This document shows positions 56,610 through 64,000 of a stretch of 64,000 nt of DNA, piece after piece. A model generated the notes under the pieces. It did no database searches. It had not been told where the DNA came from and was given only the letters and a program-made list of their open reading frames with translations. How positions within the stretch are numbered: the stretch's first letter is position 1; each line of letters begins with the position of its first letter. Origin of the DNA: Nesterenkonia xinjiangensis (GTDB taxonomy: Bacteria > Actinomycetota > Actinomycetes > Actinomycetales > Micrococcaceae); NCBI RefSeq assembly GCF_013410745.1, contig NZ_JACCFY010000001.1, positions 2,728,001 through 2,792,000 on the forward strand, given 5' to 3'. Made by a program: the position numbers and the translations under genes.

Positions 56610-57779
56610 ATGACCGCCATCAACCTCGGTATGCCAGCTTCACCTCCGCCTGTCCTTGCCCCGCGCCGGAAGACGCGGAACTTCCAGGTCGGCAGTGTCG
56701 GCGTCGGCAGCGATCATCAGATCTCTGTGCAGTCGATGACCACCACCAAGACGCACGACATCAACGGGACGCTGCAGCAGATCGCTGAGCTGACGGCCTC
56801 CGGGTGTGACATCGTGCGCGTCGCCTGCCCCACGGACAAGGACGCCGAGGCGCTGCCGATCATCGCGATGAAGTCGCAGATCCCGGTGATCGCTGACATC
56901 CACTTCCAGCCCAAGTATGTCTTCGCCGCCATCGAGGCCGGTTGCGGCGCGGTGCGGGTCAATCCGGGCAACATCCGCAAGTTCGACGACAAGGTCGGCG
57001 ACATCGCGAAGGCCGCCAAGGACGCCGGGGTCTCGCTGCGCATCGGCGTCAACGCGGGCTCCCTGGACAAGCGCGTGATGGACAAGTACGGCAAGGCCAC
57101 CCCCGAGGCGCTCGTCGAGTCGGCCGTCTGGGAGGCCTCGCTGTTCGAGGAGCACGACTTCCACGACTTCAAGATCTCCGTCAAGCACAACGACCCGGTG
57201 GTCATGGTCCAGGCCTACCAGCTGCTGGCCGAGCGCGGGGACTGGCCGCTCCACCTGGGTGTGACCGAGGCGGGGCCGGCGTTCCAGGGCACCATCAAGT
57301 CCTCGGTCGCCTTCGGGGCGCTGCTGTCCCAGGGCATCGGCGACACGATCCGGGTCTCCCTCTCGGCCCCGCCGGCCGAGGAGGTCAAGGTGGGCAACCA
57401 GCTCCTCGAATCGCTGAACCTGCGGCCCCGGAAGCTGGAGATCGTCTCCTGCCCCTCCTGCGGGCGGGCTCAGGTCGATGTCTACACGCTCGCCGATGAC
57501 GTCACCGCCGGGCTGGAGGGCATGGAGGTGCCGCTGCGCGTGGCCGTCATGGGCTGTGTGGTGAACGGTCCGGGGGAGGCCCGCGACGCCGACCTCGGGG
57601 TGGCCTCCGGCAACGGCAAGGGACAGATCTTCGTCAAGGGCGAGGTCATCAAGACTGTGCCGGAGGACCAGATCGTCGAGACGCTGATCGCAGAGGCCAA
57701 CCGCCTCGCCGAAGAGATGGATCTGGAGTCCGATGGAGATGCTCAGGCAACGGGTGCCCCTGTGGTCTCCGTCAGCTAA
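56610..57779 (+). CDS. ispG: 4-hydroxy-3-methylbut-2-enyl diphosphate synthase (flavodoxin/ferredoxin)
   Basis: GcpE/IspG, the penultimate MEP-pathway enzyme, converting methylerythritol cyclodiphosphate to HMBPP with a [4Fe-4S] cluster. The 389-aa two-domain bacterial form has the TIM-barrel start [19 protein letters not shown] and cluster ligands C281, C284 (SCPSCGR) and C316 (GCVVNGPGE) with the nearby Glu. ATG 56610 fits the leaderless promoter; ATG 56586 precedes it and would be untranscribed. It normally follows dxr-rseP; here 22 kb of sugar genes intervene. Confidence 0.97.
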   Translation: MTAINLGMPASPPPVLAPRRKTRNFQVGSVGVGSDHQISVQSMTTTKTHDINGTLQQIAELTASGCDIVRVACPTDKDAEALPIIAMKSQIPVIADIHFQPKYVFAAIEAGCGAVRVNPGNIRKFDDKVGDIAKAAKDAGVSLRIGVNAGSLDKRVMDKYGKATPEALVESAVWEASLFEEHDFHDFKISVKHNDPVVMVQAYQLLAERGDWPLHLGVTEAGPAFQGTIKSSVAFGALLSQGIGDTIRVSLSAPPAEEVKVGNQLLESLNLRPRKLEIVSCPSCGRAQVDVYTLADDVTAGLEGMEVPLRVAVMGCVVNGPGEARDADLGVASGNGKGQIFVKGEVIKTVPEDQIVETLIAEANRLAEEMDLESDGDAQATGAPVVSVS

Positions 57780-58698
57780 CACCCTCGCCGCGCGGATCGA
57801 CCACGCCACGGGTGGGGCGGTCCGCGTGCTCATGCCCGGGGACACCCCCGCGCTGCGTCGTCTGCTCGACGCCGACCCGGTGGTCAACGTCTCGGTGGCC
57901 ACCACTCTGGCCAGCCGGGGTGGGGCCGGGCCCGGAAAGGGCCGCAACGGCGCGGTGTTCCTCGGGATCGACGCCGAGGCGGAGGGGGCTGACCCGGCCG
58001 ACGCCTCCGCCGAGGACTCAGGCAGGGCACCGGAGCTCGCCGCCGCGTGCTGGGTGGGGTCGAACATCAACCCCGTCGGTGCCGATGCCGCCCAGGCCGA
58101 GCTGTTCGGCCTGGCGCTGGGTGTGATGCGCCGGCGGGTCTCCTCGATCTATGGGCCCGCCGAGGCCGTGCTGGAGCTGCACGAGGCCTCCGGTTGGCAC
58201 AGCCCGCGAGATGTCCGCGCTGATCAGCCTCTGCTCACCATGACGGGGCCCTCCTCGGAGGTGCCGCTGCCCGGAGTGCGGCAGGCCCAGTCGGAGGACT
58301 TCGCGCGGGTGGAGCCGGCCTGCGCGGCGATGTTCACCGAGGAGCTGGGGTTCTCTCCCTACGCCCAGGGCTCCGCGCAGTATCGCGAGCGGATCCGCTC
58401 GCTCATCGCCGCCGGGCACTCGCAGGTGCTCACCGATCCGGTCACAGGTGAGGTCATCTTCAAGGCCGAGTATGGTGCCGTGACCGACGACGTCGTCCAG
58501 ATCCAGGGGGTCTGGGTGCGTCCTGATCATCGCGGTCAGGGGCTGGCCGTGCCCGGCATGGCCGCCGTCGTCGACCATGCCCTCACGCTGGCGCCGACGG
58601 TGAGCCTCTACGTCAACAGCTACAACGCCCCGGCGATCCGCGCCTACCGCCGAGTGGGTTTCGAACAGGTCGGCACGTTCGCCACGGTCCTGTTCTGA
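57733..58698 (+). CDS. DUF4081/GNAT family acetyltransferase
   Basis: Protein of 321 aa with an N-terminal DUF4081 region (about 25-170) and a C-terminal GNAT domain whose acetyl-CoA loop is [21 protein letters not shown], followed by [22 protein letters not shown]. It is a conserved neighbour of ispG in actinobacteria; its target is unknown. ATG 57733 lies 47 nt inside the end of ispG, with GGAG 4 nt upstream; the overlap is long but the frame differs and the DUF4081 pattern starts soon after. Confidence 0.92.
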   Translation: MEMLRQRVPLWSPSANTLAARIDHATGGAVRVLMPGDTPALRRLLDADPVVNVSVATTLASRGGAGPGKGRNGAVFLGIDAEAEGADPADASAEDSGRAPELAAACWVGSNINPVGADAAQAELFGLALGVMRRRVSSIYGPAEAVLELHEASGWHSPRDVRADQPLLTMTGPSSEVPLPGVRQAQSEDFARVEPACAAMFTEELGFSPYAQGSAQYRERIRSLIAAGHSQVLTDPVTGEVIFKAEYGAVTDDVVQIQGVWVRPDHRGQGLAVPGMAAVVDHALTLAPTVSLYVNSYNAPAIRAYRRVGFEQVGTFATVLF

Positions 58699-58800
58699 GT
58701 CATGGCGTCGTCCAGCCACAGGTGTGACATCATGCGTGGTCTTGGCGGCCCAGCCACGCTCATGACGCGCCTGTCGCCGCCGTCTCGGGCGCGCGGAGCC

Positions 58801-58806
58801 TAAGCT
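58801..58806 (+). promoter_or_regulatory. -10 box of leaderless lacI-type gene
   Basis: TAAGCT lies 6 nt before ATG 58813; no Shine-Dalgarno is visible. Confidence 0.4.
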
Positions 58807-58812
58807 GGGCTG

Positions 58813-59883
58813 ATGGCTTCTCCACGATCACGCGCCACCATGAAGGACGTCGCCGCCCGGGCCGGCGTCTCGCCGAAGACCGTCTCCAACGTGCTCACCG
58901 GCGCGGTGGCCGTCCGGGAGGGGACCCGGGAGCGGGTGCAGGCGGCCATGGATGAGCTGGACTTCGTCCCGAACCTGAGCGCCCGCGGGCTGCGTAACGG
59001 GCGCACCGGCATCATCGGGGTGGCGCTTCCGGATCTCGCCACGGCCTTCTCCGCCGACCTCGCCCACACGATCGTGGAGCAGGCCCATGAGCGGGGTCTG
59101 GCCGTGCAGTTCGAGGAGACCGCGGCAGAGCCCGAGCGGGAGCATGACCTGGTCTCCCGGGCGCGCACCCACCTGATCGACGGGCTCATCCTCAACCCGG
59201 TCCGTCTGGAGGATTCGGTGATCGAACGGGTGGACCATCTGCCGCCCGTGGTGCTCATCGGAGAGGTGGAGCAGCATCGCGCTGATCGGGTGTACGTGGA
59301 CAGCCGCGTCGCCTCCCGGGAGATCACCGAGCATATGCTGTCCCGCGGGGCGCGTCGCGTCGCTGCGCTGGGCGGCGCGGTGCGCGGGCAGGAAGGCAAG
59401 GCCACCGCCGGTCTGCGCCTGCTGGGATACCTGGACGCACTGCGCGATGCCGGCCTGGAGGCGGACCCCCAGCTGCAGGTGGGCGTGGAGCAGTGGACCA
59501 TCGGCGGGGCCGCGGCAGCTGTGGAGGAGCTGCTGACCCGGCAGGTGCCCTTCGACGCCGTCGTCGCCTTCACCGACACGTTGGCCTTCGGTGCTCTGCA
59601 CGCCTTGCACCGGGCGGGGCTCCGTGTTCCCGAGGACGTGCTGGTCACCGGTTTCGACGACGTGGAACATGCGGCGTTCACCCTGCCGCCGCTGACCACC
59701 GTGGCCTTCACCCGGACCGACTACGTCAGTGCGGCCCTGGACCTGCTCTCAGCGCGGTTCGAGGAACGGGTGGGGCGGCGCGACGATGGCCCCTCTCAGG
59801 CGGTGGTGATCCCGCACCGGCTGGTGCTCCGCGAGTCCACCCAGGGCACCCCCGCGGGGTATGTCCCGACGGGCTCGCCTTGA
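58813..59883 (+). CDS. LacI family transcriptional regulator
   Basis: Repressor of 356 aa: N-terminal LacI helix-turn-helix and hinge (MKDVAARAGVSPKTVSNVLTG to ARGLRNGRTG, about residues 10-66) and a periplasmic-binding-protein-like effector domain ending DVLVTGFDDVEHAAFTLPPLTTV. It sits directly upstream of, and in the same direction as, an arabinoside-type transport operon, whose leader contains two perfect 14-bp CG-centred palindromes. The effector is probably an arabinose-containing sugar, by context. Confidence 0.94.
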   Translation: MASPRSRATMKDVAARAGVSPKTVSNVLTGAVAVREGTRERVQAAMDELDFVPNLSARGLRNGRTGIIGVALPDLATAFSADLAHTIVEQAHERGLAVQFEETAAEPEREHDLVSRARTHLIDGLILNPVRLEDSVIERVDHLPPVVLIGEVEQHRADRVYVDSRVASREITEHMLSRGARRVAALGGAVRGQEGKATAGLRLLGYLDALRDAGLEADPQLQVGVEQWTIGGAAAAVEELLTRQVPFDAVVAFTDTLAFGALHALHRAGLRVPEDVLVTGFDDVEHAAFTLPPLTTVAFTRTDYVSAALDLLSARFEERVGRRDDGPSQAVVIPHRLVLRESTQGTPAGYVPTGSP

Positions 59884-59953
59884 CGGGCGTCAGGTCTCCA
59901 GTAGCATGGTGTCCATCGTGATGTGCGCCACAAGGAGATTCTCTGAGGCGTAG

Positions 59954-59967
59954 TTCCATCGATGGAA
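59954..59967. promoter_or_regulatory. LacI operator 1
   Basis: TTCCATCGATGGAA, a perfect 14-bp palindrome centred on CG, 145 bp upstream of the binding-protein gene. Confidence 0.75.
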
Positions 59968-60029
59968 TTCCTGTCCTCGATCACGCTTGGCCGTGCGTGG
60001 AAGGAAGGGGCTGGTTCGCCGAGACAGAA

Positions 60030-60043
60030 TTACATCGATGTAA
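60030..60043. promoter_or_regulatory. LacI operator 2
   Basis: TTACATCGATGTAA, also perfect; shared consensus TTnCATCGATGnAA. Centre-to-centre distance to operator 1 is 76 bp, about seven helical turns, which would allow looping. It abuts CAGAAT (60025-60030), a possible -10 box. Confidence 0.75.
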
Positions 60044-60098
60044 AGATGATGGGGGCGCACCTGCGGACCCCATGGTCCCGACCAAGGAATGAGCATCT

Positions 60099-61430
60099 AT
60101 GAGACGACCCATCCTCAGCAGGAGGCAGCTCCTCGGGGGCGCGCTCGCCGGCGCAGGAGCCGCCGCGCTGGCCGGATGCGCGCCCAACGTCGGGCCCGCT
60201 GACCGGACCACCCTGCAGTTCTGGCATCTGCTCAGCGGCGGTGACGGCATCACCATGGCCGAGCTGCTGGACGGCATCAATGACTCCCAGGACGACTTCT
60301 TCGTCCGCCCGACCGTGCTGGCCTGGGGCACCCCGTACTACACGAAGCTGGCCATGGCCGGCGCGGGCGGCCGTGCCCCGGAGGTCGCCATCATGCACTC
60401 CACGCGGGTGCCCGGCTATGTGCCCGGCGGCCTCCTGGACCCGTGGGACGAGGGACAGCTCGCCGAGCTCGGCGTCGACGAGTCCACCTTCACGGGCCCC
60501 ATGTGGGAGAACAGCCTCGTGGGCGGCGAGCTCTACAGCGTGCCGCTCGATGCCCATCCGTTCCTGATGATGTTCAACCGCGACATCTGCCAGGAGGCAG
60601 GCGTCCTCGAAAGCGACGGACGCCTGAGCGTCCCGCAGTCCCCGGACGAGTTCATCTCCCTGTGTGAGGAGATCGGAGGAGTGACCGGCGGCAACGCGCT
60701 GTCCTACGGATTCCTGGGTGACGCTCCGCAGATCTGGCGGCTCTTCTACACCTTCTACGCCCAGCACGGGGTCACCATGGAGTTCCCCGACGGAGGCGAA
60801 GCCGTCATCGACGATGATGCCTTCCTCAGCTCCCTGGAGCACATGAGCCGTTTGGTCGACGGGACCATCGCCTCCAGCCGCGGCAACTACGACTCCGCCG
60901 TCGCGGAGTTCTCCTCCGGCAGCACCGGGCTGTTCTTCAGCGGCGTCTGGGAGCTGCCCACCATGCAGAACGCCGGCATCCCGGTGGACATGGACATGAT
61001 TCCGCCGATCTTCGGCGAGCCCATCACCTACGCGGACTCGCACTCCTTCGTGCTGCCGCACCAGCTCAGCCCGGACCCTCAGGCTCGCGAGCATACCTAC
61101 GAGTTCGTCGCCCAGCTGCTCAAAGACTCCGTGAACTGGGCGACCGCCGGTCATATCGCCGCCTATCTGCCGGTGGTGGGCAGCCCCGAGTATCAGGAGC
61201 TGCTGCCGCAGGCCAACTACGCGGACGCCGCCGACCACATCGTCTACGACCCCACCGCCTGGTTCACCGGATCCGGGTCCAACTTCGTCAACGAGCTGGG
61301 GCAGATGTTCCAGCGCGCGATGACCGCCGGAGACGGCTTCGAGGACGCCCTGGACCAGTTCCGTTCCTACGTGAACTCGATCCTGTCCAATCCCAACCCC
61401 GTGGACCCGGAGGGGGCTGAGCAGGTATGA
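60099..61430 (+). CDS. ABC transporter sugar-binding lipoprotein (third CUT1 system)
   Basis: Solute-binding protein family 1 of 443 aa. The N-terminus LSRRQLLGGALAGAGAAALAGC has a twin-arginine motif and lipobox, so Tat-exported and lipid-anchored. The mature protein opens TTLQFWHLLSGGDGITMAELLDG. It heads the LacI-controlled operon and lies before two permeases and a GH51 arabinofuranosidase gene, so arabino-oligosaccharides are the likely ligand. The stop overlaps the next start (ATGA). Confidence 0.94.
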   Translation: MRRPILSRRQLLGGALAGAGAAALAGCAPNVGPADRTTLQFWHLLSGGDGITMAELLDGINDSQDDFFVRPTVLAWGTPYYTKLAMAGAGGRAPEVAIMHSTRVPGYVPGGLLDPWDEGQLAELGVDESTFTGPMWENSLVGGELYSVPLDAHPFLMMFNRDICQEAGVLESDGRLSVPQSPDEFISLCEEIGGVTGGNALSYGFLGDAPQIWRLFYTFYAQHGVTMEFPDGGEAVIDDDAFLSSLEHMSRLVDGTIASSRGNYDSAVAEFSSGSTGLFFSGVWELPTMQNAGIPVDMDMIPPIFGEPITYADSHSFVLPHQLSPDPQAREHTYEFVAQLLKDSVNWATAGHIAAYLPVVGSPEYQELLPQANYADAADHIVYDPTAWFTGSGSNFVNELGQMFQRAMTAGDGFEDALDQFRSYVNSILSNPNPVDPEGAEQV

Positions 61431-62395
61431 GCGACATCCGAATGACCACCACCGAGAAGACCGACCGCCTCGACGAGAAGGCACCGCCCGGCACCGGCAT
61501 CGCCCAGGTCGGCGAACGGGCCGCGCGCCGGAAGGAGCGCCTGGTGGCCTGGGCCTTCCTGGCCCCCTTCATGATCGCGTTTCTGATGTTCGTCGTCTGG
61601 CCGATGCTCCACGGCGCCTGGCTGAGCTTCACCGACCAGTCGCTGGCCGGTTCGGGCGGGAACTTCGTGGGCCTGGACAACTACGCCGAGGCCTTCACCG
61701 ACTCCACCATGTGGGGCGCGATCCGCAACACCGTATGGTTCACCATCATCTCCACTGTGCCCCTGGTGCTGTTCGCGATGGTCATGGCCCTGCTGGTCAA
61801 CACCGGCCTGCCGGGGCAGTGGCTGTGGCGACTCTCGTTCTTCATGCCGTTTTTGCTGGCCTCCACGGTGATCTCACAGATCTGGGCGTGGATCTTCAAC
61901 CCGGAGATCGGCGCGGCCAACGCGGTGCTCTCCGCCGTCGGGCTGGAGCCGCTGGCCTGGCTGCAGACCCCGCATCTGGATCTGATCTCCATCACCATCG
62001 CCACCGTGTGGTGGACGGTCGGCTTCAACTTCCTGCTCTACCTGGCCGCACTGCAGAACATCCCGGAGAGCCAGTACGAGGCCGCGGCGGTGGACGGCGC
62101 CGGCCGCTGGCGCCAGCTGTGGTCGATCACGATTCCGCAGCTGCTGCCCGTGACCGGGGTGATCTTCATCCTGCAGATCCTGGCCTCGCTGAAGCTCTTC
62201 GACCAGGCCTACCAGATGCTCGGCGGGATCTCCTCGGACACCTCGCGGCCCATCGTGCAGTACATCTTCGAGGCCGGCTTCGTCGGCTACCGCTTCGGCT
62301 ATGCCGCGTCCATCTCGTACGTGTTCTTCGCCCTGATCGTCGTGGTCGGCGTGATCCAGATGGGCATCCTCAACCGCAGGAAGGGGCAGCGATGA
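61427..62395 (+). CDS. CUT1 sugar ABC permease (MalF-like), arabinoside cluster
   Basis: Permease of 322 aa with six transmembrane helices after a 40-residue soluble N-terminus. ATPase-contact motif SQYEAAAVDGAGRWRQLWSITIPQL near residue 220. Four-base overlaps with both neighbours (ATGA on each side) show tight coupling within the binding protein - permease - permease unit. No ATPase is encoded in the visible operon. Confidence 0.94.
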   Translation: MSDIRMTTTEKTDRLDEKAPPGTGIAQVGERAARRKERLVAWAFLAPFMIAFLMFVVWPMLHGAWLSFTDQSLAGSGGNFVGLDNYAEAFTDSTMWGAIRNTVWFTIISTVPLVLFAMVMALLVNTGLPGQWLWRLSFFMPFLLASTVISQIWAWIFNPEIGAANAVLSAVGLEPLAWLQTPHLDLISITIATVWWTVGFNFLLYLAALQNIPESQYEAAAVDGAGRWRQLWSITIPQLLPVTGVIFILQILASLKLFDQAYQMLGGISSDTSRPIVQYIFEAGFVGYRFGYAASISYVFFALIVVVGVIQMGILNRRKGQR

Positions 62396-63282
62396 CCACC
62401 ACGGCAGCACTCCCGCAGATCGGGAGCGTCAAGCGCAGCTACAAGCCGGGGGAGGGGCCCTTCACACCGGCCCGGATCCTGGCCTTCATCGCCCTGGCCG
62501 TGATGGCTCTGGTCTGGCTCCTGCCCTTCGTGTGGGCCGTGGCCACCTCGTTGAAGACCGAGACCGACGCCGCCTCCGGTCGGCTGACGCTCATCGGCTC
62601 GGAGGGCATCTCCTTCGCGGCCTTCGACACGGTCCTCTCCGAGGGCAACGTCTACATCTGGGCGTGGAACAGCTTCTGGACCTCGGCCGTGATCACCTTC
62701 CTCACCGTGGCGATCTCCGCGCTGGCCGCCTACGCCTTCTCCCGGATGCAGTTCCGCGGCCGGGCCACCGTGTTCTTCGCCGTCATCGCGTCGATCATCG
62801 TGCCGCCGCAGGTGCTGATCATCCCGCTGTACTACCAGATGCTGGCGTTCAACATGGTCGACACCTACTGGGGTCTGATCCTGCCGCAGGTGGTCATGGC
62901 GCCGATCGTGTTCATCCTGAAGAAGTTCTTCGACGCAGTGCCCATCGAGCTGGAGGACGCCGCCCGGGTGGACGGCGCCGGACGGCTGCGGGTCTTCTGG
63001 TCGGTGGTGCTGCCGCTGTCCAAACCGATCCTCGGCGCGGTGTCGATCTTCGTCTTCATCCAAGCCTGGAACAACTTCCTGTGGCCGTTCATCATCATCA
63101 ACGACACGCTGCTCATGACGCTGCCGGTCGGACTGCAAACCGTGATCAGCGCCTACGGCGTCGCCTATGCCCAGGTGATGGCCCAGGCCGTGCTGGCCGC
63201 GCTGCCGCTGATCGTGGTGTTCCTCTTCTTCCAGCGTCAGATCGTCCAGGGTGTGGCCACCACCGGCTTCGGCGGGAAGTGA
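62392..63282 (+). CDS. CUT1 sugar ABC permease (MalG-like), arabinoside cluster
   Basis: Permease of 296 aa with six transmembrane helices. EAA motif LEDAARVDGAGRLRVFWSVVLPLSKP near residue 185 and C-terminus FFQRQIVQGVATTGFGGK, typical of MalG-like subunits linked to arabinan or xylan oligosaccharide uptake. ATG 62392 overlaps the preceding stop; upstream frames are shadows of the first permease. A 93-nt gap precedes the arabinofuranosidase gene. Confidence 0.94.
   Translation: MTTTAALPQIGSVKRSYKPGEGPFTPARILAFIALAVMALVWLLPFVWAVATSLKTETDAASGRLTLIGSEGISFAAFDTVLSEGNVYIWAWNSFWTSAVITFLTVAISALAAYAFSRMQFRGRATVFFAVIASIIVPPQVLIIPLYYQMLAFNMVDTYWGLILPQVVMAPIVFILKKFFDAVPIELEDAARVDGAGRLRVFWSVVLPLSKPILGAVSIFVFIQAWNNFLWPFIIINDTLLMTLPVGLQTVISAYGVAYAQVMAQAVLAALPLIVVFLFFQRQIVQGVATTGFGGK

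Positions 63283-64000
<718 letters not shown>

Overview
The window is high-GC (roughly two thirds G+C by eye) and reads as a chromosomal segment of an actinobacterium, most likely a member of the Micrococcaceae (Nesterenkonia/Arthrobacter-like). The reasons are the gene order M23 peptidase / rpsB-tsf-pyrH-frr-cdsA-DivIVA-like protein ... dxr-rseP ... ispG-DUF4081/GNAT, frequent GTG starts, ATGA/GTGA stop-start overlaps, and many leaderless genes in which a TAnnnT-type -10 box lies 6-8 nt before the start codon. The genus is inferred from gene order only.

Layout. 0-3.7 kb: Nudix hydrolase, LOG-type nucleotidase, purU, a siderophore-interacting reductase under a DtxR/IdeR-like iron box, and a TM2 protein. 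3.9-6.8 kb: holin-like envelope protein, CDP-alcohol phosphatidyltransferase, GT4 glycosyltransferase. 6.8-12.4 kb: a tRNA (CAT anticodon), then a compact minus-strand operon of zinc-less alcohol dehydrogenase, degenerate pterin synthase (PTPS fold), GT4 glycosyltransferase and methyltransferase, divergent from a second CDP-alcohol phosphotransferase and a third GT4. This looks like an uncharacterised biosynthetic unit. 12.4-18.7 kb: M23 peptidase facing away from rpsB-tsf-pyrH-frr-cdsA and a DivIVA-like protein; the rpsB leader can fold into a branched RNA structure.

18.7-31.5 kb is accessory: TetR/VOC pair, ActP/DUF485 acetate-type symporter, a divergent LytS/LytTR two-component system with a second SSS symporter, DHFR-like and YCII proteins with an HxlR regulator, a Gfo/Idh dehydrogenase, an MFS exporter and an acetyltransferase. 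31.6-34.5 kb: dxr-rseP. 34.5-56.6 kb is a sugar-catabolism island wedged between rseP and ispG. Its first half is a ROK-regulated set (two TIM-barrel isomerases, three Gfo/Idh dehydrogenases, ThuA-like protein, CUT1 transporter). Its second half appears GntR-regulated: hydroxypyruvate isomerase, tartronate semialdehyde reductase-like enzyme, two GHL6-type putative glycoside hydrolases, CUT1 transporter and D-2-hydroxyacid dehydrogenase. 56.6-58.7 kb: ispG and a DUF4081/GNAT protein. 58.8-64 kb: LacI regulator, a third CUT1 transporter and the start of a GH51 arabinofuranosidase, with two perfect 14-bp LacI-type operators.

How the parts work together. All three CUT1 transporters lack their own ATPase, so a shared MsiK-type ATPase elsewhere is expected. 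The ROK cluster has oxidoreductases and isomerases but no classical glycosidase or kinase, which suggests breakdown through keto-sugars. The GntR cluster should deliver C3 acids (hydroxypyruvate, tartronate semialdehyde, D-glycerate) from an unknown glycoside, and its regulator has candidate sites (TTGnC-N-GACAA) at every promoter of the cluster. The best candidates for undescribed biology are the PTPS/dehydrogenase/GT/methyltransferase unit and the twin-GHL6 GntR regulon.
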